Shown: positions 1-10,691, counted from the first letter of the stretch. The stretch: 64,000 nucleotides of DNA from Symsagittifera roscoffensis (GCF_963678635.1 NC_087064.1:38804532-38868531), one strand, 5' to 3'. Translations and numbers: made by a program. The notes: a model not told the origin generated them from the sequence alone.

Positions 1-232
1 GTAAAAGAACGACCATTTTATTTAGCCTAAAGTATAAAAATCTCAAAAATACCCCAGATCATTTGACAAATGAAAATAAAGACAAAGAAGACCTCCCGAT
101 CACCATAAAAATTGCCCCCAACAATTTTTTACAAAACTCAACCCACTTGTCAAAAAACTAATAAATAATCCGACCACACTTGAAAATTGCCCCAAACAAC
201 AAAAAATATTCGATCACGAAGCCATTTCTTAA

Positions 233-448
233 ATGCTCTTCTATCAAACAGTCACTAAAATTATCACAAACCTCAAACAATTTTTTACGATACTTGAAAC
301 TTTCATAATATTTCTTTTTGATATCCTTGAATCTTTTCTAATACTCTTAATCATTTTTTGTAATATTTTTTTAATTTTCTACACTATATTCGAACTATTT
401 CTCCATTTTTCAAAAACCCTTGATTATATCCACAGGTACGATTTATAA
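233..448 (+). CDS. Possible hydrophobic 71-aa ORF
   Basis: A 71-codon ORF that is almost wholly hydrophobic (Phe, Ile, Leu rich). It sits in the spacer between pol and the membrane-peptide ORF. In copy 2 the matching frame stays open for over 40 codons, but the ATG is ATA and a TAA appears near the end. It may be a decayed membrane peptide or a chance reading of T-rich DNA. No family is recognised. Confidence 0.22.
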   Translation: MLFYQTVTKIITNLKQFFTILETFIIFLFDILESFLILLIIFCNIFLIFYTIFELFLHFSKTLDYIHRYDL

Positions 449-458
449 AATTGTCTAA

Positions 459-635
459 ATGATACGAACTATTTTCAGTAGAACTGATATTTTTCTACTA
501 TTTGTAATTTTCATAACATTTCTATCATCCCTCATTTTGACTATATGCAAATGTATAAAGAAAGCAATCATCACATTCGCTCTAGCAACAATCCTCCTAA
601 TTCTTTTCTTAGAAGAATACTTTAATAAACATTAA
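459..635 (+). CDS. Small two-helix membrane peptide (58 aa)
   Basis: The ORF starts at the ATG at 459 and ends at TAA 633-635. Copy 2 has the same ORF at 54255-54443 (62 aa) with only a few changes, so it is conserved between two genomic copies. Two strongly hydrophobic stretches (about residues 10-29 and 36-51) flank a short basic loop containing KCIKK. The C-terminus is acidic (LEEY). Size and topology resemble viral small membrane proteins such as viroporins, but that is inference from shape only. It lies between pol and the envelope block, where complex retroelements keep accessory genes. Confidence 0.5.
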   Translation: MIRTIFSRTDIFLLFVIFITFLSSLILTICKCIKKAIITFALATILLILFLEEYFNKH

Positions 636-655
636 CTTTTTCACTAAAAGAATAG

Positions 656-1789
656 ACCAAAAAGCTATCAAAAATTGCTACCCAAAAGTCACCAAGTCAG
701 TCTTCACCGACATCATCCCAAGATAACCCAACAACACCTTCAACTACCAATAATCCTCAAACATCTACACGAATTTCCTTTCAAGATAACCCATACACTT
801 TTGAAGAACGACACGCTCGTTTATCAGAACCACTAGAACCAGTTCAACGACAAGCACCTCTAAGCGAACCAACATATAACTTATACCCAACACTACCACA
901 AGAATTAAGTAGAATAAGAAATCCTAGTCAAAACCAAAATACAGTCGAAATAAATAGACAAATTATACATCCTCGACGGAACAGGAATTTTCTAACTCCC
1001 CGAGTTCATTTTGATATACCTCAATCCCCATCACAAAACACTCCAGAAAACCCCATTGGTATATTACCAGAAACCCCTACGCTTCTTTCACAACGTAGCA
1101 CCTCAAGCCTACCATCAGATTACTTAGGTTCAACACCAACATCTGAACAAATACGTGAAAATCCCTTTAACCCCCCAAACCAGGCATCACGACTACCATA
1201 TTGGACAACACATTCATTTACACAAGGTGAATTAAATTTAGTCAATGATCCAATAGATATTTCTACGGATACAACAACATCCTCATCACTACCAGAAACA
1301 TTATCACTACCATCAACACCATCAATAAGCCAGATTTCACCACCACCTTTTAACTTAAATTTTCCAAATAATCTCGACGCCAGATATCGAGAACAATCAT
1401 CAACAAATATCCCTTTAAGACTAGATTGGAATACATTTACAGCCCCTCCACCATTATTTGGACAACATCTAGAAAGTAATCGCCTCCACAACTGGGCACT
1501 TAATAGATTACAATACCGACAAGACATTCACGACGATATCCGTGATCACAATATCCAAATACTCCAACAAAACAGTTTACAATTAAAGTTTAAAATCACA
1601 GTTAAATTAAACAACATTACTCAACATCCCTACCCATTAAACCCACCAAACATAACAGCTCAATCACTACCACCACCATTTATAACCACTGAAGTAATAT
1701 ATAAATACGACAGATATACCGAAAAAACAATTGGTTACATCACATTTTATAACCCATACTCAGGATTATCATACACATGTATATTCTAA
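656..1789 (+). CDS. Methionine-free Pro/Ser/Thr-rich ORF upstream of env (377 codons)
   Basis: The frame is open from just after the TAG at 653-655 to the TAA at 1787-1789 and contains no ATG, so the start must come from a spliced leader exon, a non-AUG codon or a frameshift. The first ~270 codons are rich in Pro, Ser, Thr, Asn and Gln and look disordered. The last ~100 are more structured, with a charged helix-like stretch (around NRLHNWALNRLQYRQD) and a Tyr-rich end. The last 13 bases overlap the env start at 1777. The same frame is present in copy 2 but is broken there by one extra A near 54732-54736. No homology is recognised. Survival of 377 sense codons in this AT-rich DNA argues that it is translated. 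Confidence 0.55.
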   Translation, partial: TKKLSKIATQKSPSQSSPTSSQDNPTTPSTTNNPQTSTRISFQDNPYTFEERHARLSEPLEPVQRQAPLSEPTYNLYPTLPQELSRIRNPSQNQNTVEINRQIIHPRRNRNFLTPRVHFDIPQSPSQNTPENPIGILPETPTLLSQRSTSSLPSDYLGSTPTSEQIRENPFNPPNQASRLPYWTTHSFTQGELNLVNDPIDISTDTTTSSSLPETLSLPSTPSISQISPPPFNLNFPNNLDARYREQSSTNIPLRLDWNTFTAPPPLFGQHLESNRLHNWALNRLQYRQDIHDDIRDHNIQILQQNSLQLKFKITVKLNNITQHPYPLNPPNITAQSLPPPFITTEVIYKYDRYTEKTIGYITFYNPYSGLSYTCIF

Positions 1790-4391
1790 AATTATTAATT
1801 TTTCTCCAACTCCTTTTTCTAGTAATCTCAAATCAAAACATAAACCCTTCTCCCCGCACAGGACCCCAAGATTTATTAGTAACACATTACGATTGTGAAG
1901 AAAACGAACAAAAAACACTACACAAGTATGCAATAAATCAAGTATCACAGTGCGAAACAGAACCCAAGCCATAGAAACTACAAATGTCATAGCAACACTT
2001 TATTCAAAAGCCCGAGCAACTACAGTTATAGGATATAAATTCACAGCAACATTTTCTGAAAAGAAAGTACATTGTTCACAAGTCTCAAACGGAAATAAAA
2101 ACCGACTTGACCATGAATCATTCTACCAGAGTAATATAGAACGACTTTTACATCTCAATCCCGAAGATTGTAAAAACGAGTTACTCCGACTAAACATCAC
2201 AAAAAATAAAAACACAGATAGAAATTTAGTATATTTCCAAGTTTTTTCAGATTCTGTACATCAAGCAGAACTTGAAAGATATCAAGGACATATAAAATTA
2301 GATGAAAAATACCCATACAACGGCGCACACGGACGATTAACCTATGACATGCACGATAAACACTGGATACCACACATTGGTATAAATAACCCATCAAACT
2401 GCAAAGCAGACACAAAAAATAAAGGATACCAAGAAATAATGTTTTTCGATTGGAAAATACAACTCGAAAAAATACAACTCACACGAGATTTATCAGACAA
2501 CACAATGATTTATCAAGGAATTAGATTACCTTGTAAAAACGACCAAGGTTATTGCGACCCTACAACCAGAACACAAGCAACAATTGTTTGGTTCCCCGAA
2601 GACACATGTACAACATTTCAAGTAGCAAAAATACACGCTCGTATGATAAAATTTCACGAAAAATATTTTATACAATCAATACCATATGAACAAGTAAATC
2701 CATTACGAAAAATAAGTTCTAATTTTCGAAACATTCATAATATAGAAAATAAATTAACACGTTTTCAAATATATCAAGAAACAGAACTTGCATGTAAATA
2801 CAGAAACCCACTTCACAAAACACAATACTCTGAAATATTAGTTGAATACGAAAATGGATTCGACATGACCACTGGAAAAATAAAAGTCGACCCATACGCC
2901 ACAAGTCATCCCCTAAACGAAGGAACATCATATATACCAGTTAATTTTCAAAAGAATACAGGTCAACCTGGTGGACATTTAAAACCCCAAAACGATCAAA
3001 GCACACGTTTACAAGAACTATCACTAATGAATAGTACATATTTTGGTAATATCCACTATGATATTCACTTAGATATGAAACTAGACTACACGATTAGCCG
3101 AATTTTTCAAGAAATGTCACTCTCCGAATTAGAAACATTACACCAACTATGCGAATTAGAAAGAACACAAATATTACAATCACTTGCACTAGCAGTATTA
3201 AAAATACCCTACGCAGGATATTTACTATCAGGAAATAGATCAAATTTTTTAGACTATGAAGGAAACATCTTATGGTTTTATACTTGTACTAAAAAAGTAT
3301 CACCACTATACGTTTTTGAAGATAAACGATGTTATAAAAGAATCCCTATCTTTTATAAGAATAAAGTACATTTCGTTGACACACTTTCACGAAGAACCTA
3401 TTTCTGGGATACCGCAGTTCCATGTGGATCAGAAAATAGCCACAACGTAGTACAACTAAACCCTGATGAAGATAAATATTACCTTCTCACCCCATATCCC
3501 ACATTAATGCAATCACTCAAAAAATTTTCACCAGAAAGCATTCGCGCTATCGCTCGAAACCCAAATATAGACTTACAATCAATAGGAATATACTCAAAAT
3601 CAGATATTCAACATCACATTAGAACACAACAATTCCAGGAATTATTAACACAAATGGACACAATACAAAGACAATCAATTGACCAAAACTTACGCAAACT
3701 TGCCGAAACCGCAGGATTTGCAGACATCTATACGCAAGACTATAGCGGATATTTTAAAGACATTAAAGATTATATATATCTAAACGGTGAAAAATACCGT
3801 CCCCAAGATATATCACCTATCAATATTTTTAGCTTTGTTACACTCAAGAATGAAATTCTTGATTTTCTAGGATGGCCCTACTACATCTTAGAAAAACTAA
3901 CTATTTTATACGCAATGTTTAACTTTATTGGATTTCTTTTTTCACTCTTAAAAGGAATCTATAACACATGTGCTATACACACACAAGTCAATAGACAAGC
4001 AAGTGTAGCACGCATACTATTTGCAGGATTTTTTGGAATATTTTCTACATCTATAAACAAAATTCTTTTAGACGCACAAATAAAAGAATATAACACAAAA
4101 ATAGCAACAAGACAGAACACATACGACGAAGAACATAACAATGCAGACACAACACCAACAGCACCACAGTTACCACCCCTACCACATAACCATCCATTAT
4201 CCCTAGTCCCACGTAATTTTCGAAATTTAGCCATAACACATAATAATTTTAGACCAACCATATCACAAAGTCCCATCCAACATATAATGCCACACCACTC
4301 ACAAGATGAAAATACTTATGAACAAATTATAGAACAACCCCATACCACCGCTTTTCAGTCTCAAAATAATAATTTTTTTAGCCCACGATGA
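1777..4391 (+). pseudogene. Envelope-like glycoprotein, copy 1 (one-base frameshift)
   Basis: The product would be a type I membrane glycoprotein of ~870 residues. The ATG at 1777 begins a hydrophobic signal peptide (MYILKLLIFLQLLFLV). After about 60 codons the frame stops at 1974, and the rest of the protein continues in another frame to TGA 4389-4391. Comparison with copy 2 shows one base missing near 1961-1970. The ectodomain carries many spaced Cys, including the segment around CDPTTRTQATIVW and a later CYKRIPIFY...WDTAVPC block. The C-terminal part has hydrophobic helices (from ILEKLTILYAMF, and VARILFAGFFGIF) and a Pro-rich tail. The pattern recalls glycoproteins of jingchuviruses and envs of some invertebrate LTR elements; that assignment is from memory of the family pattern and moderate. 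Confidence 0.7.
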
Positions 4392-6196
4392 GCCGACAAC
4401 TTGGATCCCTACACCGATCAAATTCCCACCCAACCAACCTCACCACTCCAATCCCAATAATACCACTTTTTGCTTTTCCGCCACCCGATTTCCCATCCAG
4501 TAATGTAACATCCGGCATGAATTCCGATACTAATTCACACATCTCAGTTTTATACTCCATCTCACAACTCAATAACCCGAATATTGAAACCCCCGATGAA
4601 TTTGCCGACTCTGAACCATCTCCATCAAATAATTTTCACACCAATCCCTTAAATTTTTCCCAACCCCCTTTTCAACCCATACTACCAAATAACCCTGACC
4701 CAACCAATTCTACACCCTCTTATGCTTCCCAAGTCACTCCAACCTACTCCTCACTTCACTCAAACCAATCATCTCATTCTTCAGACACCCCCCGAATCTC
4801 CCCAGAACTAGATAATTTCATTACCCTACAACAACAATCCTATCACCTTGACACCCCAACCATAAACCAAATCTCATCCACAATAGATTCATCCAACCCT
4901 CCTACCCCTACACCCTCTTCAATTCATACTGATTCATTAGCACCATCATCCACAACTACTGTATCTTCACTCAGCACTAATAGAGCTTACCGCACTTTTA
5001 AAAGGAAGTTCCCCAACCATCCCTTCCCAGCGAAACCAGGAACAGCCCGTGAATATATCAACCATCCACAACACACTAACACAAAAGAATTTTTAGCTAT
5101 CACCTTACCCTCATTTCCACAATACACCTTAAACACCCCTCATGACACTAACGAGACACGTAACTTTGTAGACGAATACGTTTTAATGCCTACCCTTCCT
5201 TGGACCTCATATTATCATTTTACAAATCCCCTTTGCTTACCTTTATCTAACACTCATATCGATATAGAACGAAATAAGGACATGCTATATCGACTCACTA
5301 CACCACTAACACCTAGACAATTTACTTACATTGGATACAAAAAATCACTAAAAACACACACTGCACCCCGAGCTAATGAATATACACTAGAATATTACGA
5401 TCATAACATCATCAGAACTAACCAAGATCAATTCTTGGACGACGATCGCTTCGCTAACCCACAAATCACCGAGAAATTTTTCATTAAAACACCATATGTA
5501 TTTACACTAAATATCTTCGATCGCAAGTTTGACCACATTATCTCAGAAGCACTAACAGACACGCAAGCCTACGAAAGTTTTAAAGAACGCTTCCAAATAT
5601 TTTCACTAACCTTTCGTTTCCTTGCACCACATGAAAGAGATTTGCACTGCTCACACGATATTATGTTGCGCACTAAACAAACACACACATATACTTATTA
5701 TCGTTTCATCCAAAATCACTTTGACCTACACACTCCCTCCAGACAACCACACCATCGTTTTCAATTCATCAATTCCAAATACACCTCACCATTCTTTCTC
5801 AACTTCACATATTGCATTAAAGATACTAACCTTCATGGTATTCTTCGAAATTATGATCCCATAACCCAAATGTATATCTTTTGTCCCATCACCAAGACCT
5901 TCAACGCAGAAGAATCCCGACCCTTCCTCATCCCACACGAGTTTGTACAACCTATAGAAATCCCCATTTTAGAATTCATCCATAACACTAAATTCAACCA
6001 CAAATTATATAATCTAATCCAAAATACACCTTATGAATTTGCAGTTGGCACTGAAGAACTAACCACCATTAAGGCACTTCAATTGCTTTGGCCACTGCTT
6101 CAAACTAAAAATATCATCCGCATATTAGCCAAATTACTAACAACTTCAGATCTCATTCACGACATATTCCCCCATGGTTTCTTCCCCGACGACTAA
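4388..6196 (+). CDS. 602-aa accessory protein downstream of env
   Basis: An intact 602-codon ORF. Its ATG (4388-4390) overlaps the env stop as ATGA, an arrangement used for coupled termination-reinitiation in some viruses and LINEs. Copy 2 has the same 602-codon ORF at 60349-62157. Residues 1-200 are Pro/Ser/Thr/Asn-rich and probably disordered. From about residue 205 (after a basic FKRKF motif) the protein is Tyr/Phe/His-rich and looks folded to the end, FFPDD. It has no signal peptide and no clear membrane segment. I recognise no family. Its place as the last gene, its length and its conservation suggest a real structural or regulatory protein of the element. A consensus splice donor follows the stop within four bases. 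Confidence 0.7.
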   Translation: MSRQLGSLHRSNSHPTNLTTPIPIIPLFAFPPPDFPSSNVTSGMNSDTNSHISVLYSISQLNNPNIETPDEFADSEPSPSNNFHTNPLNFSQPPFQPILPNNPDPTNSTPSYASQVTPTYSSLHSNQSSHSSDTPRISPELDNFITLQQQSYHLDTPTINQISSTIDSSNPPTPTPSSIHTDSLAPSSTTTVSSLSTNRAYRTFKRKFPNHPFPAKPGTAREYINHPQHTNTKEFLAITLPSFPQYTLNTPHDTNETRNFVDEYVLMPTLPWTSYYHFTNPLCLPLSNTHIDIERNKDMLYRLTTPLTPRQFTYIGYKKSLKTHTAPRANEYTLEYYDHNIIRTNQDQFLDDDRFANPQITEKFFIKTPYVFTLNIFDRKFDHIISEALTDTQAYESFKERFQIFSLTFRFLAPHERDLHCSHDIMLRTKQTHTYTYYRFIQNHFDLHTPSRQPHHRFQFINSKYTSPFFLNFTYCIKDTNLHGILRNYDPITQMYIFCPITKTFNAEESRPFLIPHEFVQPIEIPILEFIHNTKFNHKLYNLIQNTPYEFAVGTEELTTIKALQLLWPLLQTKNIIRILAKLLTTSDLIHDIFPHGFFPDD

Positions 6197-6199
6197 CAG

Positions 6200-6275
6200 G
6201 TAAGTATGAATTATACATATTACTAATTAATTCAAACATTAGAAACTCACCATTCTTTATCCATGTTTTCTTTAG
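6200..6275 (+). other. Probable intron in the 3' untranslated region
   Basis: CAG|GTAAGTATG begins immediately after the stop codon of the 602-aa ORF, and TTTTCTTTAG ends the candidate intron 76 bases later. A TACTAAT branch-like sequence lies inside. Copy 2 keeps the donor exactly and the acceptor closely (62161-62239). The donor might instead serve longer splicing to a distant acceptor. Confidence 0.5.
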
Positions 6276-7787
6276 AATTTTAGCCTTCATCCTAGATCAT
6301 CTGAAAAATTCACAAAAGAAAAATAAAAAATAGCAAACTTCTTCAAAACTGTTTAAGACCCTATTAAATTTTTGCACCAACAATTAAATAAATATAATAC
6401 CAATGCAGTAAATTAATTTATAAATTTTTCCCCCACCAGCAGTAAATCTAATAATGATGAAAATTTGTAACTTAATTTCCCCCAACAACTAGCAGTAAAA
6501 TTAAAATTCTATGTAGTAAATTCATAAGAAGCAAAAGCAGTACTAACCTTTTGATATTTTCATTCACTCGCATAAAAATTCTATCCAAACTCGCACAGCT
6601 CGCCCACGAAGAATTGTTTAAAGTAATGAATTTCAGTTCCAAGCTTTCACACTCGATAACTCTAACACAAGATAACATGTTTCAAACTTTACTTTAACCC
6701 GGTTGGAAAGGAATTATATACTAAACAAAACTAACCAATGCAGCTTACTAAACACCACAACACATAGCATAACAGCATGACTAAGAAAAGGAAACCAACG
6801 GTACCCAAACCGGATTAACCCAGTTTAAAACTGGATAATTTATTCTTTTGAAGACTATTATAAAGTCTAAGAAAGAAATAATAAAACACAAAAAAGTCGA
6901 AAGACAAACCCATACCACAAACAATTTGATTTTTGAAAAAAGGACACAACCAACAAAACATAAGAAAAACCACAACAAACCCAACATAAAACGTTGTCAC
7001 ATAACAGGACCTCTCACAAAAACCGCATGCAATCATACTCCCACACCTGGCCTAACCCACCAGGAAGGACGTCCTGAGCATGCTCTATAGCCGGCCTAAC
7101 CCACCGTGCTACATCCACGCTTTGTGACCACACTCCTATTTTTAATAAGAGCTACTCAAGGGTGAGTAACTCTTCAAAATAACTGAACTAAAACAAAAAG
7201 CTTTTGTGAAAACAACTAACTAAAATCATAATTAAAAAATATTAAACTAATAAAAGTTTTATAAAATGTAAATTACATTATGCAATACATAGATCAGAAT
7301 ACAACACCAAGGACGAACATCCAAAGACAAAACGACCCTACTACACTCGAGAAAGAATGGCCAACTACAATCAATATATCGCCCACAATCACAACTCAAA
7401 GGATTTAGAGTACGACTTGACTTCGCAGAAAAGGACTTCATTGAACTAGACCAATGACCACCTCGATGTTCAAGTATACGTACAGATCCGAGTAACCAGG
7501 CATCCCCTCCACGCACAATCTCCACGCCATTCCCAGACAAGGTCAAACACAAAGAAGTTCTCACCAATGAAACAGAAAAACCTGACATAGCCAACCATTC
7601 TGAAATCAGATTTGAGTTTGTTGCGAAAACCCAGTCGTTGTCTTGAGAAGACACAATGATTGAATCTGGGACTTCTCTAATAAGAAAACCCAGAAGAAAT
7701 AAGATGTTCGCCAAATACCAACGTCCATCATCCATCTTTCGAATTGCAGAAAAACTATTCTAAAAAACTCTGTAAAACCCGGATGGG
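6276..7787 (+). other. 3' non-coding region of the giant element
   Basis: About 1.5 kb between the candidate 3' intron and the LTR, without a convincing sense ORF. It includes a segment with GGCCTAACCCACC twice (7049-7061 and 7093-7105) and the fold-back at 7149-7172, both kept in copy 2. Such long conserved 3' regions in retroelements often carry RNA export or packaging signals, which is inference here. The bases just before the LTR (CCCGGATGGG) are the only purine-rich tract available for plus-strand priming. Confidence 0.5.
7149..7172 (+). promoter_or_regulatory. Conserved fold-back in the 3' region
   Basis: GAGCTACTCA and TGAGTAACTC form an imperfect stem around AGGG. The 24 bases are identical in copy 2 at 63114-63137. 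A structural RNA role is possible but not shown. Confidence 0.35.
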
Positions 7788-8197
7788 TGGAACCTGATCT
7801 AAACTACATTTTATGATTGGATAAATTAGATATTTTACCAATGTAAAGTATTTAATATTAACCAATCATGATCCATCTAACTAACAATCCACTTATTTGT
7901 AAGTGCTGAAATTACTTGTAATTTCAGCACCAGAGAGATTTGAATTTAACTTAGAAATTAGTTGAACTCTCCCGAGTACTTCAGCAGCCGCAATAAACCA
8001 GTATACCCTAGATCTATTGAGCCTAGCAGAGACTAGTTAAACAACCTGAGACTAGATAGTATAAGAGTAAGATTAGGATCGGTATTAGACTAAGAAGTTG
8101 CACGAATCTATCCGGCCGAAAATAAGATAGCGTGACGAGCAGACGGTGTACCCTATCCGAAATTACTCTATGAGTTATACCCATCGATCATAACTCA
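7788..8197 (+). repeat. 3' LTR of giant element copy 1 (410 bp)
   Basis: It starts TGGAACCTGATC and ends TAACTCA, matching the 5' LTR of copy 2 (43099-43509) base for base over most of its length, with a few differences including a divergent last ~25 bases. It holds a 28-base perfect palindrome (7903-7930) and an AATAAA polyadenylation signal (7992-7997). The 5' partner is outside the window, so no target duplication can be checked. Confidence 0.85.
7903..7930 (+). promoter_or_regulatory. 28-base LTR palindrome
   Basis: Arms GTGCTGAAATTAC and GTAATTTCAGCAC are exact reverse complements around TT. The palindrome is unchanged in all three LTRs of the window (also 43214-43241 and 63885-63912). 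It could be an RNA hairpin in the transcript, upstream of the AATAAA, or a dimeric protein-binding site. Confidence 0.6.
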
Positions 8198-8589
8198 CAA
8201 CGTTGTCTGAACTTGTAAAGTTTTATTTACAATTCGGGTTACAATTCGAGTTAAGGAACCGTACAGGCCCAAGTAACACATTCAACTGACCACTTGACGA
8301 TTTCTCTATAACTGAGAGTGAAGAAATGTTTTCGGGAATTGGCGTAATAAACCCCAAAGGAAAATTTCTAAAAAGGTGGGCAGCGCCAATTTTCTCGTTT
8401 CCTACGTATAAACACTTGTAACCTCCGTATGAGTCATGTTTGATACTAAAGTAACCAGCTAAAGATGTCTATGCTTCACAACATTGCTGGAAGCAGTCCC
8501 TCCAGATCTGGATTTCCTTCAAACAATCTTGTAGACTTCATTGGTACAATAAGCTCAGCTTTAATATTGCCATATTCTATTAGTTTATA
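8198..8589. other. Intergenic stretch, no gene seen
   Basis: Sequence right of the LTR of copy 1. It has no open frame of note and no recognised repeat. The start of the following LINE may reach into it, since homology there fades gradually. Confidence 0.4.
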
Positions 8590-10540
8590 TTTCAAAACCA
8601 AACTTGGAACCTGAATTTTCAAATCTATCAAACCACTACCCCATCAAAATGAAGCTGTGTGTTGGAACAAAATGCTCATTGAAAAAAAAATTTTGCCCAG
8701 AGGTGGTGCATAGCTATTGCAAAGGTGATTATCTGAAGCTCGCTGAAACTTTGATCATTAACAAATTTGAGCCTTATTGCTAGTCCAATCCTGATAAAAA
8801 TAATTAAATTGTGGTATAAATGGCTTCAAAATGCTTTACAAGAAACAATATCTAAACGAACTGCTCATAGTGCGTTATTGCCTCCCTGGATAAATCAAAA
8901 AACGTCACACTACATTAAATGCTTGCAAACTGCAAAAAGAAAATATCCAGAAGCTCATACAAAATAACAAATTTTACAAGAATTGGTCAATACATCTAGT
9001 ATTATGGACAAAATTCAGTACGAAGATGAATTCAGAAAGGAAGATCAACCTCCAATTTTTCAATTACTTTAAAGCCTTTAGAAAATCAAATTTACCACCC
9101 AAAATTTTTTACAACGAGTTCACTGCTGATTCTGACAAAGATAAAGCAGATTTATTTGCAAAGTTCTTTTCTTCGGTTTATAGTAAATGCAGTTCATTCG
9201 AGTTTTCTCGCAATTTGTCTGCTGATATGCCAGTTTTAATGGAAGTAAGCATCGAAGCAAAAGAAGTAATGGAAATTTGTAATAACTTACATGTTAAGAA
9301 AAGTAAAGGACCAGATGAATTACCACCTTTTTTGTTTCACAAACTCTCTATTTCTCTATCCCCTTGTTTTACACAGATATATCGAAAAATTTTGCAAACC
9401 GGCGAATATCCAAAAATTTGGAAAGTTTCAAGTGTCTGCTCTCCATAAAAAGAACGACAAATGCGATGTATCAAATTACCGCCCAGTGTCTCTTCTATCG
9501 ATCCCTTCCAAAATTCTTGAACAGATTTTGTTCATTGGGTTATTCACATTTTTTACACAGCTCACAGTTTGGGTTTAGAATCGAAATTAAAATAACAAGT
9601 GGAGTACCTCAGGGGAGCATTATTGCGCCATTACTTTTCCTTGTTTTTGTGAACTATTTGCCTTCAAAATGCGAAAGTCTTTTCCCTCTTATGTTTGCTG
9701 ATGATGCGAAATTTATAAGCATTGGAACAGAACCCAATTTGGTACAAAAAGATTTAAACGCACTTTTGAAATGGACTGAAACAAATTACATGCCTTTCAA
9801 AATGGATAAATGTGCTCATGTTTCTATCAACAGTAATGAAAATAATTTTTATTTTGGAAATCACGTGATCGAAAAAAAGTTAACGCAATCAGATTTAGGT
9901 TTGATACTTTCGAGTGACCTTAAATGTGACCAACACATCGAAAAAGCCTGTAAGAAGGCAATAAAAATTTTCTTCATGAGCAAACGTAACGTTTCAAATA
10001 TATATTGGACAACGAAGCTCAATCTGTATAAGTTAATGATAGTGCCAATATTAGTTTACGGAAGTCCTTGCTATGGGTTGAGCAAAAACATAATGGTATG
10101 ATAGAAAATGTACAGAAGCGCATCGTTAAGTGGATATCACCAATTGGCGGAAGCTAAAAAGCTTGTCTCGAGTTTTTGGGAATATCACCGCTCCCTATGT
10201 ACTTTCAAGTAAACCACCTTTTGTTATTGTCCAAACTGATTTTGGGTTGATATGATAACGAACTAATTGACATGCCTTTCTACACAGATTCCTCGCGCTG
10301 TAATCTGCTTCAGCTGCAGAGACCAAAAAAGAGAATCTTGGAAGAAAATTTCTTTTGTCAGACATGCAGACTAGGAAATTTTGTAAAAATTGATCTGCGT
10401 CAGAAAACTGGACTGAAGGAATCGATATTACGTGTTTTCTGGTGAAGATTTGAAGAATATGAAGAGTTGAATAAATGCAAGTGGAGAGTTGGCTGTGACT
10501 GCTTGATAAATAACTGCAGAAACAAGACTAATATATAGGA
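8590..10540 (+). pseudogene. Degraded LINE (non-LTR retrotransposon) ORF2
   Basis: Broken frames of a LINE reverse transcriptase. Near 8620-8760 there is an endonuclease-end fragment. From 8767 comes the usual linker with PKRT/LPPW-like residues. At 9026-9448 the RT start is readable, ending at IYRKILQTGEYPKIWK. Another frame gives NYRPVSLLSIPSKILEQ (about 9470-9525), and a third gives SGVPQGSIIAPLLF and the catalytic FADDAK (GAT GAT from 9700). The RT core between QFGFR and SGVPQGS is deleted. After 10101 the C-terminal part continues with stops (KRIVKW, later CKWRVGCDC). It looks like a Jockey/CR1-type LINE, but the clade is not certain. It is inactive. Confidence 0.82.
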
Positions 10541-10592
10541 CTCGCAAACTGACTGGGGTGATAGCCCCTTGTGCTGACCATCACAGAAGCCA

Positions 10593-10631
<39 letters not shown>

Positions 10632-10654
10632 CACTTCTACTACTACTAATACTG

Positions 10655-10687
<33 letters not shown>

Positions 10688-10691
10688 TTAT

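Larger units (their letters stand above)
1..8197 (+). mobile_element. Giant env-bearing Ty3/gypsy-type element, copy 1 (3' part)
   Basis: This is the right-hand part of a long LTR retroelement; its gag and pol lie left of the window. Base 1 matches about base 53797 of copy 2, and the two run collinearly at high identity through the membrane-peptide ORF, the Met-less ORF, env, the 602-aa ORF, the 3' region and the LTR. The LTR at 7788-8197 closes it. It lacks the 2160-bp duplication found in copy 2, so it shows the ancestral 3' layout. Its only clear coding defect is a one-base loss near the start of env. Confidence 0.88.

Noticed and set aside
1120-1527. Minus-strand ORF of 135 codons, also present in copy 2
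   Set aside because: It lies opposite the Met-less sense ORF; Ser/Gly-rich antisense frames are expected there and it has no independent support.
3959-4276. Minus-strand ORF opposite the env C-terminus
   Set aside because: Shadow of the env reading frame.
6472-6678. Antisense 68-codon ORF with a GTTAGT donor after NIK
   Set aside because: The start codon is ACG-complement (GTG) in copy 2, and most differences before the donor change the amino acid, so there is no sign of coding constraint.
7259-7735. 158-codon antisense ORF between the 602-aa gene and the 3' LTR, with a hydrophobic start
   Set aside because: In copy 2 the same region (63224-63730) is frame-shifted into two pieces, and no sense family signal is seen, so an antisense gene is not supported.
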